Source: Sanghuangporus weigelae
Lineage: Eukaryota; Basidiomycota; Agaricomycetes; Hymenochaetales; Hymenochaetaceae
Reading direction: 5' to 3'
Length of the DNA stretch: 64,000 bases
Assembly (NCBI GenBank): GCA_033182465.1
Contig: CP137320.1
Span: forward strand, 1,736,001-1,800,000
Shown here: positions 37,298-47,007 of the stretch, piece by piece
Position numbering within the stretch: position 1 is the stretch's first letter
Layout of the letters: every line of letters starts with the position of its first letter
Position numbers and translations under genes: made by a program
Notes under the pieces: generated by a model
Database searches by the model: none
Seen by the model: only the letters and a program-made list of their open reading frames with translations
What the model was told of the DNA's origin: nothing

Positions 37298-37537
37298 GAA
37301 AAAGAAAGAAGGGACAAGTGCGACGACCTGCGACGACGGGCTGGTAAGAGATCAGACACAAGCAAGGAGGAATATTATTCTAGTTTTAGTTTATATACAG
37401 CCAGATCGGACCGGAACCGAACGAACGGTCAACGGAAAAACCGTGTCTGGTCAGGTGACTAGCACGTGATCTGAGGCAACTTCCGATGGGCCCTTGGTCT
37501 GGCTTTGACAGCCATCTTTTTCTTCCCTTCACTCACC

Positions 37538-38416
37538 ATGTCCGACAACTTCGTTCTTGTTGCCCCTCGTCCGCTTCGTGTTGACTCATTTTCTCAACGC
37601 GCTTCATTCTCCCCTGTTGCCAGGATCTTGTCCCCTCCTGTGGAAGCTCGTTCTCGTGTAAAGCTTCTCGACGGCGAAAGTCAGCCCGTTGACAACAGCG
37701 ACGATGGACCTCCATCCTCTGGTAGGAACACTGCTTCTCCTCGGTGAGCCATTCTCCTTTCTTTTAGCAAAAGAAGGCAGCTCATTTTTTACGCATTTTT
37801 ATGTCCCTATATGCTCTCGCTTTATGATGATCTGGTGATCGTGTGGCTTCCCGTCCTTTTATCTCAGAGTCAATCTGTCCCCCGAGGCACTCGAAGAGTT
37901 TCTTTCTATCCTTCGGCCCTCTCTCTTTACTCCCAATTCACCTACCTTTCGTGCTCGCCGCAATGAATCGTGCTCTGGCTTGTCCATTCCCCTAGAGCGC
38001 CCCCAGACATTTAGACTTCGCGAAGGGTCCCACAACAAGAGTCCTTCGCAAAGCTCTGCTAATGCTGAGGATAGAGATAATTTCACTGGTACTGATAGTA
38101 CCCACACTGCTTCTGACGCCCGCCAGAGTGGCGATAATGACCACCCGCTGTGGCGCATTCCAGGCATTCTTGGTAAGCAAAACTGCAGTACTGTACTGTC
38201 GAGTCAAAGTCTTGATCTGTCTTTCATGCAGAATCACCGGTATCCCGCACACATACACGCAACCCTTTCCAACGTCATCCGTCGTACGATACAGCTCTTA
38301 CGGGCGTCTTTACGAGTCATTTATCTCCGTCACTCCTTCCGCTTCCGCCGTCCCCCTCTCCGGCCCCCCCTCTCAGTCTTTCCCCGCCTGTAGACACTGA
38401 GGATAGAGATGCATGA
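37538..38416 (+). CDS. Unknown Ser/Pro-rich protein, three exons
   Basis: Starts MSDNFVLVAPRPLRVDSF. Exon 1 ends at about 37744 with a GTGAGC donor. Exon 2 begins after CTCAG near 37867 and reads VNLSPEALEEFLSIL, then a long Ser/Thr/Asn-rich stretch. Exon 3 begins after CATGCAG near 38230, reads ESPVSRTHTRNPFQRH, and ends in a Pro/Ser-rich tail, VDTEDRDA. Both splices keep the frame and turn three separate open frames into one protein of about 230 residues. I recognise no domain. The low-complexity makeup suggests a regulatory or disordered protein. It is divergent from the MFS gene. Confidence 0.65.
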
Positions 38417-38921
38417 CTTTGATGCCGTCCCGACATCTTTTTTTCTCTGCCTTGAAGCACTATACCAACTTATCTAAAGATCGGAACGTACTTTGGCCCA
38501 TTGAGCCATTAGGATTGTATTTTGTAACCGGATTTTCTTACTTGGTTTGTATCAGCATCCCGGGAGGCAGACTAGCACCACTGTCTCTTACATTCATTGA
38601 ATACTGCTATCTCGTATCCTATTGTTCTGCGTTCTGCTCAGTAATTATAATCCACATATTCAACTCCTTCCTCGTACCACCTCAAAGTTCATTAGCGCAT
38701 ATATTGTCTGGTAGTTAAAGTTTTAGTTGCAATGCTCATTGCCTGTCATGATCTCTGGTGAGGCTGTCGTGTCCAAAAAGAAAGGTCCCTTGCTCAGATT
38801 ATTCGGCGAGTCGAAGCGATCAATGTAAAAGATGGCTGGAAGTGCCTTTGTGTTACAGGTAAACTACGAGAAGGTAGAATATAAATTAAAAAAGACAGCC
38901 GTCAAAGCCTCGATGTCTCCA
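38417..38921. other. Convergent intergenic region
   Basis: No gene seen between the unknown Ser/Pro-rich gene and the acyl-CoA synthetase. A short open frame at 38413-38718 carries hydrophobic stretches but overlaps the expected 3' region and has no family resemblance. Confidence 0.4.
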
Positions 38922-41774
38922 TTAAAGCTTCGATGTCTCTTGCTTCAAGTCGGCTATGGGAGCGAGGTCCGGTTTTGAGTAGAGCTGTTCCAACACATCC
39001 TTATATTTAGCCACGACATCTCTCCTGTAAGGAAGAAGCAATTATAAGCATGAGATAGAAATTTGTGGGCAAGGACTGACCGTCTTAGCTTGAAAGTCGG
39101 TGTCAACATATTGTTATCCACTGTGAATGGCTCAAGAGTTATATGAATTTTCTTGACAGTTTCGAACCTAAAGTATCACTCATCAGTATCGAGCACAAGC
39201 CATACAAAGGATAAAGCCAACATACCCCTTCAGACCCGCATTCTTCGCCTCCTTGTTCATCTCATCGAGGATCGCTTGTGCAACACGAGGATCTCTGATC
39301 GCATCAGCGAGAGCCGTACTGTCTTCCGGTGCTATAGGTTTCTCGTACAACTTGCTCACGAGCGGGGCGAGCTGGATAGGATCTGGCACGACGATGCCGA
39401 TGAGATGATCTCTGAGGGAATCTCCATGTACGTAGATTTGAGCAATGAGCGGGCTCAGGTCATAGGCGTTCTCGATTCTCTCCAGTGCAACGTATTCGCC
39501 TTGGGAAAGTTTCATGATGTTCTGCATCGGGTATAAGTAGTTGAAAGCTGCGAGTTGCTCAAGTGTGAATCTGCTCACCTTGAGGCGGTCTATGATCTTG
39601 AGCCGCCCGAAGCCGTCTATTTCACCAACGTCTCCAGTGTGTACCCAGCCTTCATCATCCAGCGTCTCGCGCGTGTTCTTTTCGTCCTTGTAGTACCCTT
39701 TAAAACATTGTCCCCCTCGAACGCAGATCTCCCCGCGTGGATTGGGCTTATCCTCTGATGTGTAGCCCATAGCTGGAACATCCACCAGCTTGATCTCAGC
39801 GCAAGGCTGAGGCGCGCCGATAGTACCACTGCTCGAAGGATCGCCAGGCCAAGTGCGGGTTATCACAGCACAATTCTCCGTCATACCATAACCTATTAAA
39901 CGCATCAAGTACTTATTATCGTGAATAGTCACTGAAATAGTCACCTTCGACGACTTCACAAGCAAAGGCGATACGAAGGAAGTCCATCGCATCAACACTA
40001 ATCGGTGCAGATCCCGATGTTAGTAATTTAATATTGCCGCCAAGCACTGCTTGGACTTTTCGGAATACCAAACGATCCCAGAATACATGTGTGTTGTCTC
40101 CCGTTTCGCGCAGCTTCTTTAACTTCGCCTCGACAGCACTTCGGAAAAGGAAGCCCTTCAATCCAGGAAGCTCAGCAGCTTGCCTCGCTGTTTGGTAGAT
40201 CCTGTTGAGGACTCGAGGCACTGAAGGGAAGAAGTTGGGCTTAAGAATAGACATGTCCTCGAGTAATCGGAGTGGATCTCCCGTATAAAACCCGGTCGCG
40301 CCTCCCAGGGCGGTAACGTTTAAAATATTAACTCGCTGCAGCAAGAATAAGCGCAAGGATCAATCCCTCACGAAAAGGCTTTACCTCATAAATATGGGCC
40401 AAAGGCAAATAAGATATTTCCGTTCCTTTATCACCAAAGAAAATTCCATGGATATTTGAAACACACGCAGCTACTAGATTTCCGTGTGTAAGTATAGCAC
40501 CTAAGCAGGAAGGCGACTCGTCAGCTATGTTTTCTCAGAGAAGCTTGTTGTTGAGACGTGCCTTTTGGGTTGTTGGTGGTACCCTAGTAAATCAGAACGG
40601 GGACCAGTCATTCCCCGTATCCTCAACCAAAGGTCATGAATGACCTACCGAAGTATAACAAAGAGTCGCGATCTGTTCCGGCGTAGCAGGCAAAGGTTCA
40701 ATCCTGTTGGTCTTCCCGTACTCCTCCACTACATAACTATGTAAGTGACCTAAAGGATGATACATTTACTAAGCTGACTGACATTCTCGAAGTTCTTTAA
40801 CCTGAACGTCTTGTAGAGCTCCCCATGAAGTCAGAACTTGCTTCATCTCTTCTGATAGGTCGTCTATCGAGACAACCATGCGAAGCATTGGGACACGAGA
40901 CTTGAGTGCAAGGAGGTTTGGAATATGTTGCACGGTCGCAAATATAACAGTCAAGTGTGCATGATTGATACTGATGCAAGCGTCAGTAAAAAAACCTATT
41001 CGCAAAGTAAAACCAATGTTACATGTATTCTATAAGATAATATCAGTACAACTTCTCGGTTTGCTTTGAAGAGATGCGGTTTTACCAACTGCATCCTTGC
41101 CCAGAGTGTCATATACGCTGACTCCGACTTTCGCATACGCATGTAAAGCCAAATCGATGATCTGCCACTCTGAAATGACGGGAAAACGTAAAATGACAGC
41201 TCAGAATTGTTCATAAAAGCGATCGATATGAAATACAAACCCGGCCTATTCTGGCTCCAGATACCTACAGTTGGCATCTCACCACCACCAAGGACACCGT
41301 CCGTGAAATACTTGTGTAGTGCACTCCCAACATTGCGCCGACGCTGGTCGACCTGAGCATATGTCTCCCATACATAATGGTCCGCAAACTTCAGAGGGTT
41401 CTCGGAAACGAGAGGCCGATGCCCAAGATATCGGTCATTTGTGGAGAGTTCTAGCCCGAGTTCAAATACGTCGGGGAGCACCCGGACATGGGGCTGGTCG
41501 GCCACTGTAGTGAGGCCCCAGGCACCTAATATCACAACCGTCGGTCAGACAAACTTCGCCGCTGCTAGCTGGAAGAAAAGTGACTGCAACCATTTCGAAA
41601 GTGACCTAAAGAGGACAAGACGCGTTAAGGTGACCAAGGGTGATGGGGGAATGGAAGTCGCGTACCTGTCTGGCCTGGTCTACGCGTTCCTGGCACCTCA
41701 ACGCCTTGCTTGGATACATCGATATTTTCTGGCCATGGTTTCTCGAGAGGAGTATACTTGGGCGGAGAGAACAT
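38922..41774 (-). CDS. Long-chain acyl-CoA synthetase with C-terminal peroxisomal signal
   Basis: Activates fatty acids to acyl-CoA with ATP. The start MFSPPKYTPLEKPWPEN at 41774 is typical of basidiomycete members. Exons give HYVWETYAQVDQRRRNVG, an ATP-binding loop YTSGTTNNPKG formed across an intron, then IVYGYGMTEN-like sequence (GYGMTENCAVITRTWPGD), GEICVRG, GWVHTGDVGEID and the adenylate motif GRLKIIDRLK. It ends QETSKL, a textbook PTS1 signal. That makes it a Faa2-like peroxisomal enzyme feeding beta-oxidation. The ATP loop has Asn where most family members have Gly (TTNNPKG against TTGNPKG). About ten introns break the gene. Very confident on family; the peroxisome location is inferred from the last three residues. 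Confidence 0.93.
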
Positions 41775-42180
41775 GACTAAGAGCTGAAGAGGTGGTGGCG
41801 GATAAGAGGCAAGAGACAAGAGCACGGACTGGACTTGCAGGGCAGGGACAAGACCTTCAACTTGAAAGGGGTCGGTAATATAAAATCAGATGTTTATTTG
41901 CAATGCTCAAATCAAATTCTCTTGATTGACGCGTCCGTTTTCACGTGCCGTGTCCGAGCTTCCCCGCGCTAAATAACGAGACAAGTAACAAGTCTTATAC
42001 ACCGTAATTCAAAGAGTACAGCAATGGACACTACATTAATGTATAACGCAAGAGAATACACTGTCTTCAAGATACAGAACCAAACACGCTCATATATTCA
42101 AAGTCGTTATTATTAAGTCATCACTTTAGGGTGCGCTGAGGACAATCTGCAACCACCGCCAGATGAGTGGTGGAAAGAAA
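41775..42180. other. Promoter region of the acyl-CoA synthetase gene and 3' region of the EF-hand gene
   Basis: No reading frame of note. It carries AT-rich stretches near 41880 and 42050-42120. Confidence 0.4.
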
Positions 42181-43330
42181 TCAACGAAAGCATTTGAGAC
42201 CCACATTCATGAACTGCTCGTAGTTGATCGTAACCCAACCGTCGCGGTCGGTATCCATTCTACAGATTCATTAAGTTTATGGACATCATGCAACGTTTGA
42301 CCTAAACGTACCTCTGGAATGATTCTGTTAACGTCTTTACAACAACGCATGCTCGTACAAAGCGATCGAATGTGATACCAGGAGGTGGACCATATCCCGT
42401 CGAGACTGGTGTCGCTATACCGTAAATCTCGTATGAGTTCAACTACAAATCGAGAGAAATGACCTAAAGCAAACCGTATTTCTGCTCAAGAAGACTTAAA
42501 ATCTGAGGCGTCAGATTATATCCGAAGCTGCGAAGCGCGTTCGCAAGCTCATGCCCATCTATCGAACCGGATCGGTCTGCGTACGGCATGATGGGTAGTC
42601 AGCTGGGCAGTATGGCAATGCTGCACAGTATTACGTACCGACATCAAAATGCCTGAAGACTCCTTGCCAGTCGGAAATGTATTTCCAAAGTCCGGCAAAT
42701 TCTAAATAAGCACCCATCGTCAATAATGCAATTACGAGATTCCATGTGGTTAGAGAACCCACCATTAAAGCCAATTGTACCGCTACGGTCAGTATCCTTA
42801 AATCCAAACTCAGTATTCAAGCTTGGGCTGCAATGGATGATGACGTACGAAGATGCTCATTAGCATTTTGACCTATGATTTATTTTCATTTCAGTTGAAA
42901 TAGAGAAGAAAAAAATCCGGCAAAATTGAGAAAAGCTTACTGTGTCCAAATCAAAATCTGATCATACGAATCCAGTTGAGCCTCAAGCGCCACACCCCAA
43001 AAGCGATTATTAACTCACTAGACCAGTCGCCTGACATACGTCTGCGCATGAGTATATGCGCTAATCGAAACCGACAAATACCTACGTACCATTAACCAAT
43101 GCAGCTTGGAGCTCAGTTGCGCTTATGGAGCCTGAGCGATCTGCATCGACAGATGAGAACCACGTCCAAAGCTGCGGATCTGCGCCCGGAGGAGGACCCC
43201 TGTGCGAATGATGGCGCGCGGGTTGACCACCATATCCATAACCAGGAGTCTGACCGTAGTTAGAAGGAGCTGAGCCGTAGCCAGGAGCAGCAGAACCGTA
43301 GTTGAACGATTGATGTTGACGACCAAGCAT
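42181..43330 (-). CDS. Penta-EF-hand calcium-binding protein (ALG-2/peflin type)
   Basis: Begins MLGRQHQSFNYGSAAPGYG with a Gly/Tyr/Pro-rich tail, the hallmark N terminus of this family. The first EF-hand is DADRSGSISATELQ. Later exons give DTDRSGTIGFNEF, then FRHFDVDRSGSIDGHEL and a last hand MDTDRDGWVTINYEQF, ending MNVGLKCFR at 42181. The first three hands have a full set of acidic calcium ligands. Family members dimerise through the fifth EF-hand and act in calcium-dependent ESCRT and secretory traffic. At least six short introns are present. A 910-bp hAT element with its target duplication begins 41 bp upstream of the start codon, so the native promoter is now split from the gene or replaced by the element. 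Confidence 0.9.
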
Positions 43331-43370
43331 GGTGATAGTGGGAGTCGATAGGAAAGAGAGGGGAGCTGAA

Positions 43371-43378
43371 TTGGTGAG
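43371..43378. repeat. Left copy of 8-bp target-site duplication (TTGGTGAG)
   Basis: Exactly repeated at 44289-44296 on the other side of the element. Eight-base duplications are characteristic of hAT transposition. Confidence 0.92.
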
Positions 43379-43559
43379 TAGTGTTCCGACCGTATCGTAT
43401 ATGGATACGGCCGTATAAGTCAGGGTCTATACGGATACGTCCGTATATTTGGTGATCAAGCTCTCATACGGATACGGAATGCCCGTATACGGAAAATAAG
43501 CCGTATACGGTATTAATATTGTTCTTTGTTGAGTAATAGCACTAAAAAATTACATTGTT

Positions 43560-43690
43560 GTCCTCAGTGCATGCTTCAGTACCATAAGGTCCCCAATAGT
43601 TCCTGCCTTCAACCTAGCACGTCGGAGTGCAATAGTATCACGCCCACTTGAGAAATTTCGCTCGACAGCAACAGCAGAGCCTAGATAATT
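43560..43690 (-). pseudogene. hAT transposase C-terminal dimerisation fragment
   Basis: The minus-strand frame reads SAVAVERNFSSGRDTIALRR and then ARLKAGTIGDLMVLKHAL. This follows the hAT dimerisation pattern (S-x-VERxFS-x-GR, then RxRL-x-xxT-x-xL-x-x-L). Only this terminal part survives. The rest of the transposase is absent, so the element is an internal-deletion derivative rather than an autonomous copy. Confidence 0.75.
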
Positions 43691-43751
43691 AAGATAAGCA
43701 AGCAGTATAGTGATTAAATCAAGACTTACTCGGACAACATCGATCTCGGTG

Positions 43752-43817
43752 GGGGGAACACGTGTTGTCTCGGGCTCTGATGATAAGACAATTCGCGTCT
43801 GGGATGCTGACAGTGGT
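43752..43817 (+). pseudogene. WD40-repeat fragment captured inside the hAT element
   Basis: Plus-strand bases translate to GGTRVV followed by SGSDDKTIRVWDADSG, which is the second half of a canonical WD40 repeat, close to those of fungal NACHT-WD40 proteins. It lies antisense to the transposase remnant, has no start, and runs into a purine-rich tract. It looks like a piece of host gene carried by the transposon. Confidence 0.7.
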
Positions 43818-44288
43818 AATGAAAGGAAGGAGGGGAGGAAGGAGGGAAGAGGGAGGAACGGGGAGAGAGGAGAAAGGAGGAAGTGAGGCGACGTAAGGAT
43901 CGTCAAAAACCAAACCTGAAAATTTTGATCCGGAACTGAAATCCAGCCAATCAGAGGCGAGCTTTCCAATTCTGTTTCCTATATAAGCGGCTCAGAAGCA
44001 TAATTCTGCCCCCTGTGTGGGACTCTGGGAGTGGGGTGAGTGCGACGGTCGCACGGAACTGTCAGGTGAGAACTAGTGTTGGTTGGATGCGTGACAAGTC
44101 AAGACTCTCCGGAGTAAAATGTCCGTATACGGAATATATGCCATATACGGCACTTTCTTTCTAGCATTATACGGATACGGCCGTATATATACGGGCCGTA
44201 TAATTTCTTCTTTTCAGCTTATACGATACGGCCGTATCCGTATACGGAAACCCGTATACGGATTTATACGGATACGGTCGGAACACTA

Positions 44289-44296
44289 TTGGTGAG
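44289..44296. repeat. Right copy of 8-bp target-site duplication (TTGGTGAG)
   Basis: Direct repeat of 43371-43378, immediately outside the right inverted repeat. Confidence 0.92.
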
Positions 44297-47007
44297 TCAA
44301 GTGCGCAAGCGCCTGGCGCTTCGCCGGTGACCTCGGCACACAGGAATGCTGATCGCCGCGCTGATGTCGGCTGTACTTGCAAGAATTAAGCTCCGCACTC
44401 GCATTTATCATTCTCTTGCTAAATTATCCAAGAGTATGCAATGCTTCATTGCATGTTTTGCTGTTTCGAGGCAGCGCTCGCTCGTAGAACTAGCAATTTT
44501 CAAGAAGACTTTGGCTAATACTCCATTCATGGATCTGCAAAATAATTAGGCACAGAAGAAACAGAAGAATACTAACTTGTTCATGTTCACCTTCAGTCAG
44601 AGTGAACCGCGTAACGTACGGGAGGGAAAACTGTAGTTTGCAGAAGACCAAGTGTTTCAAATTACTCTATAAATACAGAACTTGCATGCGCCCAATAAGT
44701 TCATGAATAGTTCAGGCACTTTCTTAATGGCCGGACCAGGTGAACTGCTTCTCCGTGAAACAACGCGGTAACTGTGAAGAATCATCAAGGTTCTTCGGAA
44801 AGCATCCCTGTCCCACATCTTCCGTCTAGAGGACGCAACCTGGAGGAGCCTGAGATATTTTCCATTGCCACCTTTCAGTCCAAATGTTCAATGAGATAGA
44901 CCAACGATCTGGATTACAAGTGATGGCTCGTACAGAACAGCTAAGGTCCTGTCTGCGAGACTTTCTGGGACCTAAGAGTCCTCAGCCAGAAGAGAATGGC
45001 AGGCCGCAGAAACTCCACTCTATCATCACATGTGCCATGACGCATTACCTTGTGTTGACAGTACTAGTATTTAAGCTGCCCTACTCAAGGTATTCTGGAC
45101 TGCATTTGGGACGACGATCCCCAGACTCTTTGAAGTTTTGTGAGACCAGTGACGTGCAGACTGGAATGGTTATCATTTGAAATCTTAATTTCCAATAATG
45201 CTTGTTAGTCGTACCAAAGACAGGATCTGATACTCTCCTGTATCCTCCGAAGCTTTCATTTATCAGATTCCAGAGTCTCGGTCACAGAGAAGATATTGTA
45301 ATTCTTCATCAGAACGCGCGAAGTTAAAAAAAAGCATTCGCGGGTAATACTGTGGCCTCGCAGTCCGGAGCTGCTGAGGTCAATCCAAATAGGCGAGTCT
45401 CGATTACTGCGATGCTGGTGATGCGCCGACTTCACATTCAATACGTAGAACAGTCCTAAAAATGTCAAATTTATGCACATGAAATGTATCGCGAGAAGTA
45501 TGAAGGTATGTTAAGTATAGTGTGCGAGACGCCGCGATTTTGCTCAAGATGAGAAACACGCCAGGAGTAAGCCTACATTTGGAGTTAAGGACGGCACTGT
45601 AGCTCTGCCTGTAAAGGTGAGTAAGATGTAATGTGCAACTCAATGCGTGTTTCAAGGGTGTGACGCAAAGCATTATGAGTCCTGAGTATTTTGGAAATGA
45701 CACCGTGCGACTCACCCCCTCAGGAAGTACAAGCTAACCACAAGTTGTCTGAAGCAGCCCTTTGCCGATCGGAGTTTCGACAAGCGACTGTGGAAGATGA
45801 CACCATTGGTAGACAACGTGCTGGGCGGAGGCAGAGAGAAGTGCCATTTTGACCCTACAGGTTATGATAGATGAGCGAAAGTTATTCGTGGAGAGACTAC
45901 GGGTTTATTTCGCGAATCTTCTTGTGCCTACATATGCTGGGGGAAAACAAAGTGTGTACAAGCGACCTTTTGAGTCACTGTACGAAGGCATGCTTCCAGC
46001 TTCCTCCACCAGTCTAAATCCGACTGACGCTCGGGAGATCTCCTGACGTCAATCTCCGCAATGGCGGGATCCGCATAGCGGTAGGCGCGATAAAATATAC
46101 GACTAGGTTTGGCATGGGAGCTGCCTGACAAAAGAGAATGGCTTTGCTCGAGAATCGCCTTGTTGCGGAAAATGCGGGTATAGACTTTTTTTTTGAAAAA
46201 TAGAGGACTTCCGACATCCGATCGGCCTGATTCCATAAAACGGAAGTTCATGCAAGGTCCAGCCTCAAAGGAAGACGCCTTGACGGCATTGTGGTAGGTA
46301 TCCGTGACGCTACAGAAAAATGTGTGTTAAAGGAGCAATCATTGCAAAACCTACCTACCTATATGAAACTGACCTGCATATCATTTTTAAAATTCTGGGC
46401 GTCCTGGATAGAAGACGGGTCAAGCTTCAAGACACTATTCTCATTGTTCCTACGGCGTCTCGGTGTTCCGGGGCAGAAGCGCTTTGCGAATCCCTCTTCA
46501 AACCAGATCGCACGCCACACTCGAGTGTTCAGACTAAGTCCAAATTTGTGAGTTTTGAACTGTAAAGACGAGGTGCGCGAAGAAGAGAAACAGTAAAGCT
46601 GCTCAATTTAGGACAAGACGATCACTTCTAGTAGTAGGCCTCAACGCAGTTCAGTCTAGTCGCACAAACCTGGTGATTAAAGTCGGGAAGCTCGGCTTAT
46701 GTCGAAGAAAGGCAGGGATGTAGGACGCATCCAAGCAATTCCCGACTGTACGGCAAGAATAAAGTCGGGAAGCAACCAAGCTCACAATATCAATAACGGA
46801 AGCTGTAACCAGTGTATTGTTGCTTAGTCTAATTCATGTGATGCGGGAATTGCCGGCTGAGTTCGAATCAGCCTACTAGGGATGATCAACCAACTACTTA
46901 CTTTCGTTAGGTTAGGATTGTCACTTCAACGAGAACATTAAACAGGAATCTTCAAGCTTTGCTTGATTAGCACCATCCTTTCCGTTGAAGTGACCCCATT
47001 TATTGCT
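44297..47007. other. Gene-poor stretch, possible gene relics
   Basis: The beginning should be the original upstream region of the EF-hand gene, now displaced by the transposon. Beyond it only short frames occur (for example 44884-45180 plus, 45849-46046 plus, 45928-46251 minus), without recognisable domains. Around 45730-46050 two plus-strand frames in turn look protein-like, which may mean an old decayed gene. A 13-base word, AAAGTCGGGAAGC, occurs twice (46679, 46761). An inverted repeat closes the stretch (46920-46994). Confidence 0.45.
46920..46994. repeat. Inverted repeat able to form a hairpin before the HAD gene
   Basis: GTCACTTCAACG (46920-46931) and its exact complement CGTTGAAGTGAC (46983-46994) enclose about 50 bases, which contain a second small stem, TCAAGC/GCTTGA (46952-46966). 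The right arm ends 13 bases before the proposed start codon at 47008, so it may lie in the mRNA leader. Confidence 0.45.

Larger units (their letters stand above)
43379..44288. mobile_element. Non-autonomous hAT-superfamily DNA transposon, 910 bp
   Basis: The ends are 18-bp perfect inverted repeats, TAGTGTTCCGACCGTATC. They are flanked by the 8-bp direct repeat TTGGTGAG. Inside each end lies a dense set of CGGATACGG and CCGTATACGG words in both orientations (about 43386-43512 and 44120-44280), like the subterminal motifs that hAT transposases bind. The middle holds a remnant of the transposase C terminus on the minus strand and a WD40-repeat fragment, plus a purine-rich tract (43818-43885). 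A CCAAT motif near 43949 and TATATAA near 43980 could act as a promoter. The matching ends and exact target duplication suggest a fairly recent insertion. Movement would need a transposase from elsewhere. Confidence 0.93.

Noticed and set aside
46014-46046. LNPTD motif shared with NOP16, considered as a duplicated NOP16 piece
   Set aside because: Only 14 bases agree; the flanks are unrelated, so it is chance.
46861-46869. tRNA B-box-like word (GTTCGAATC)
   Set aside because: No matching A box, acceptor stem or anticodon arm could be folded around it.
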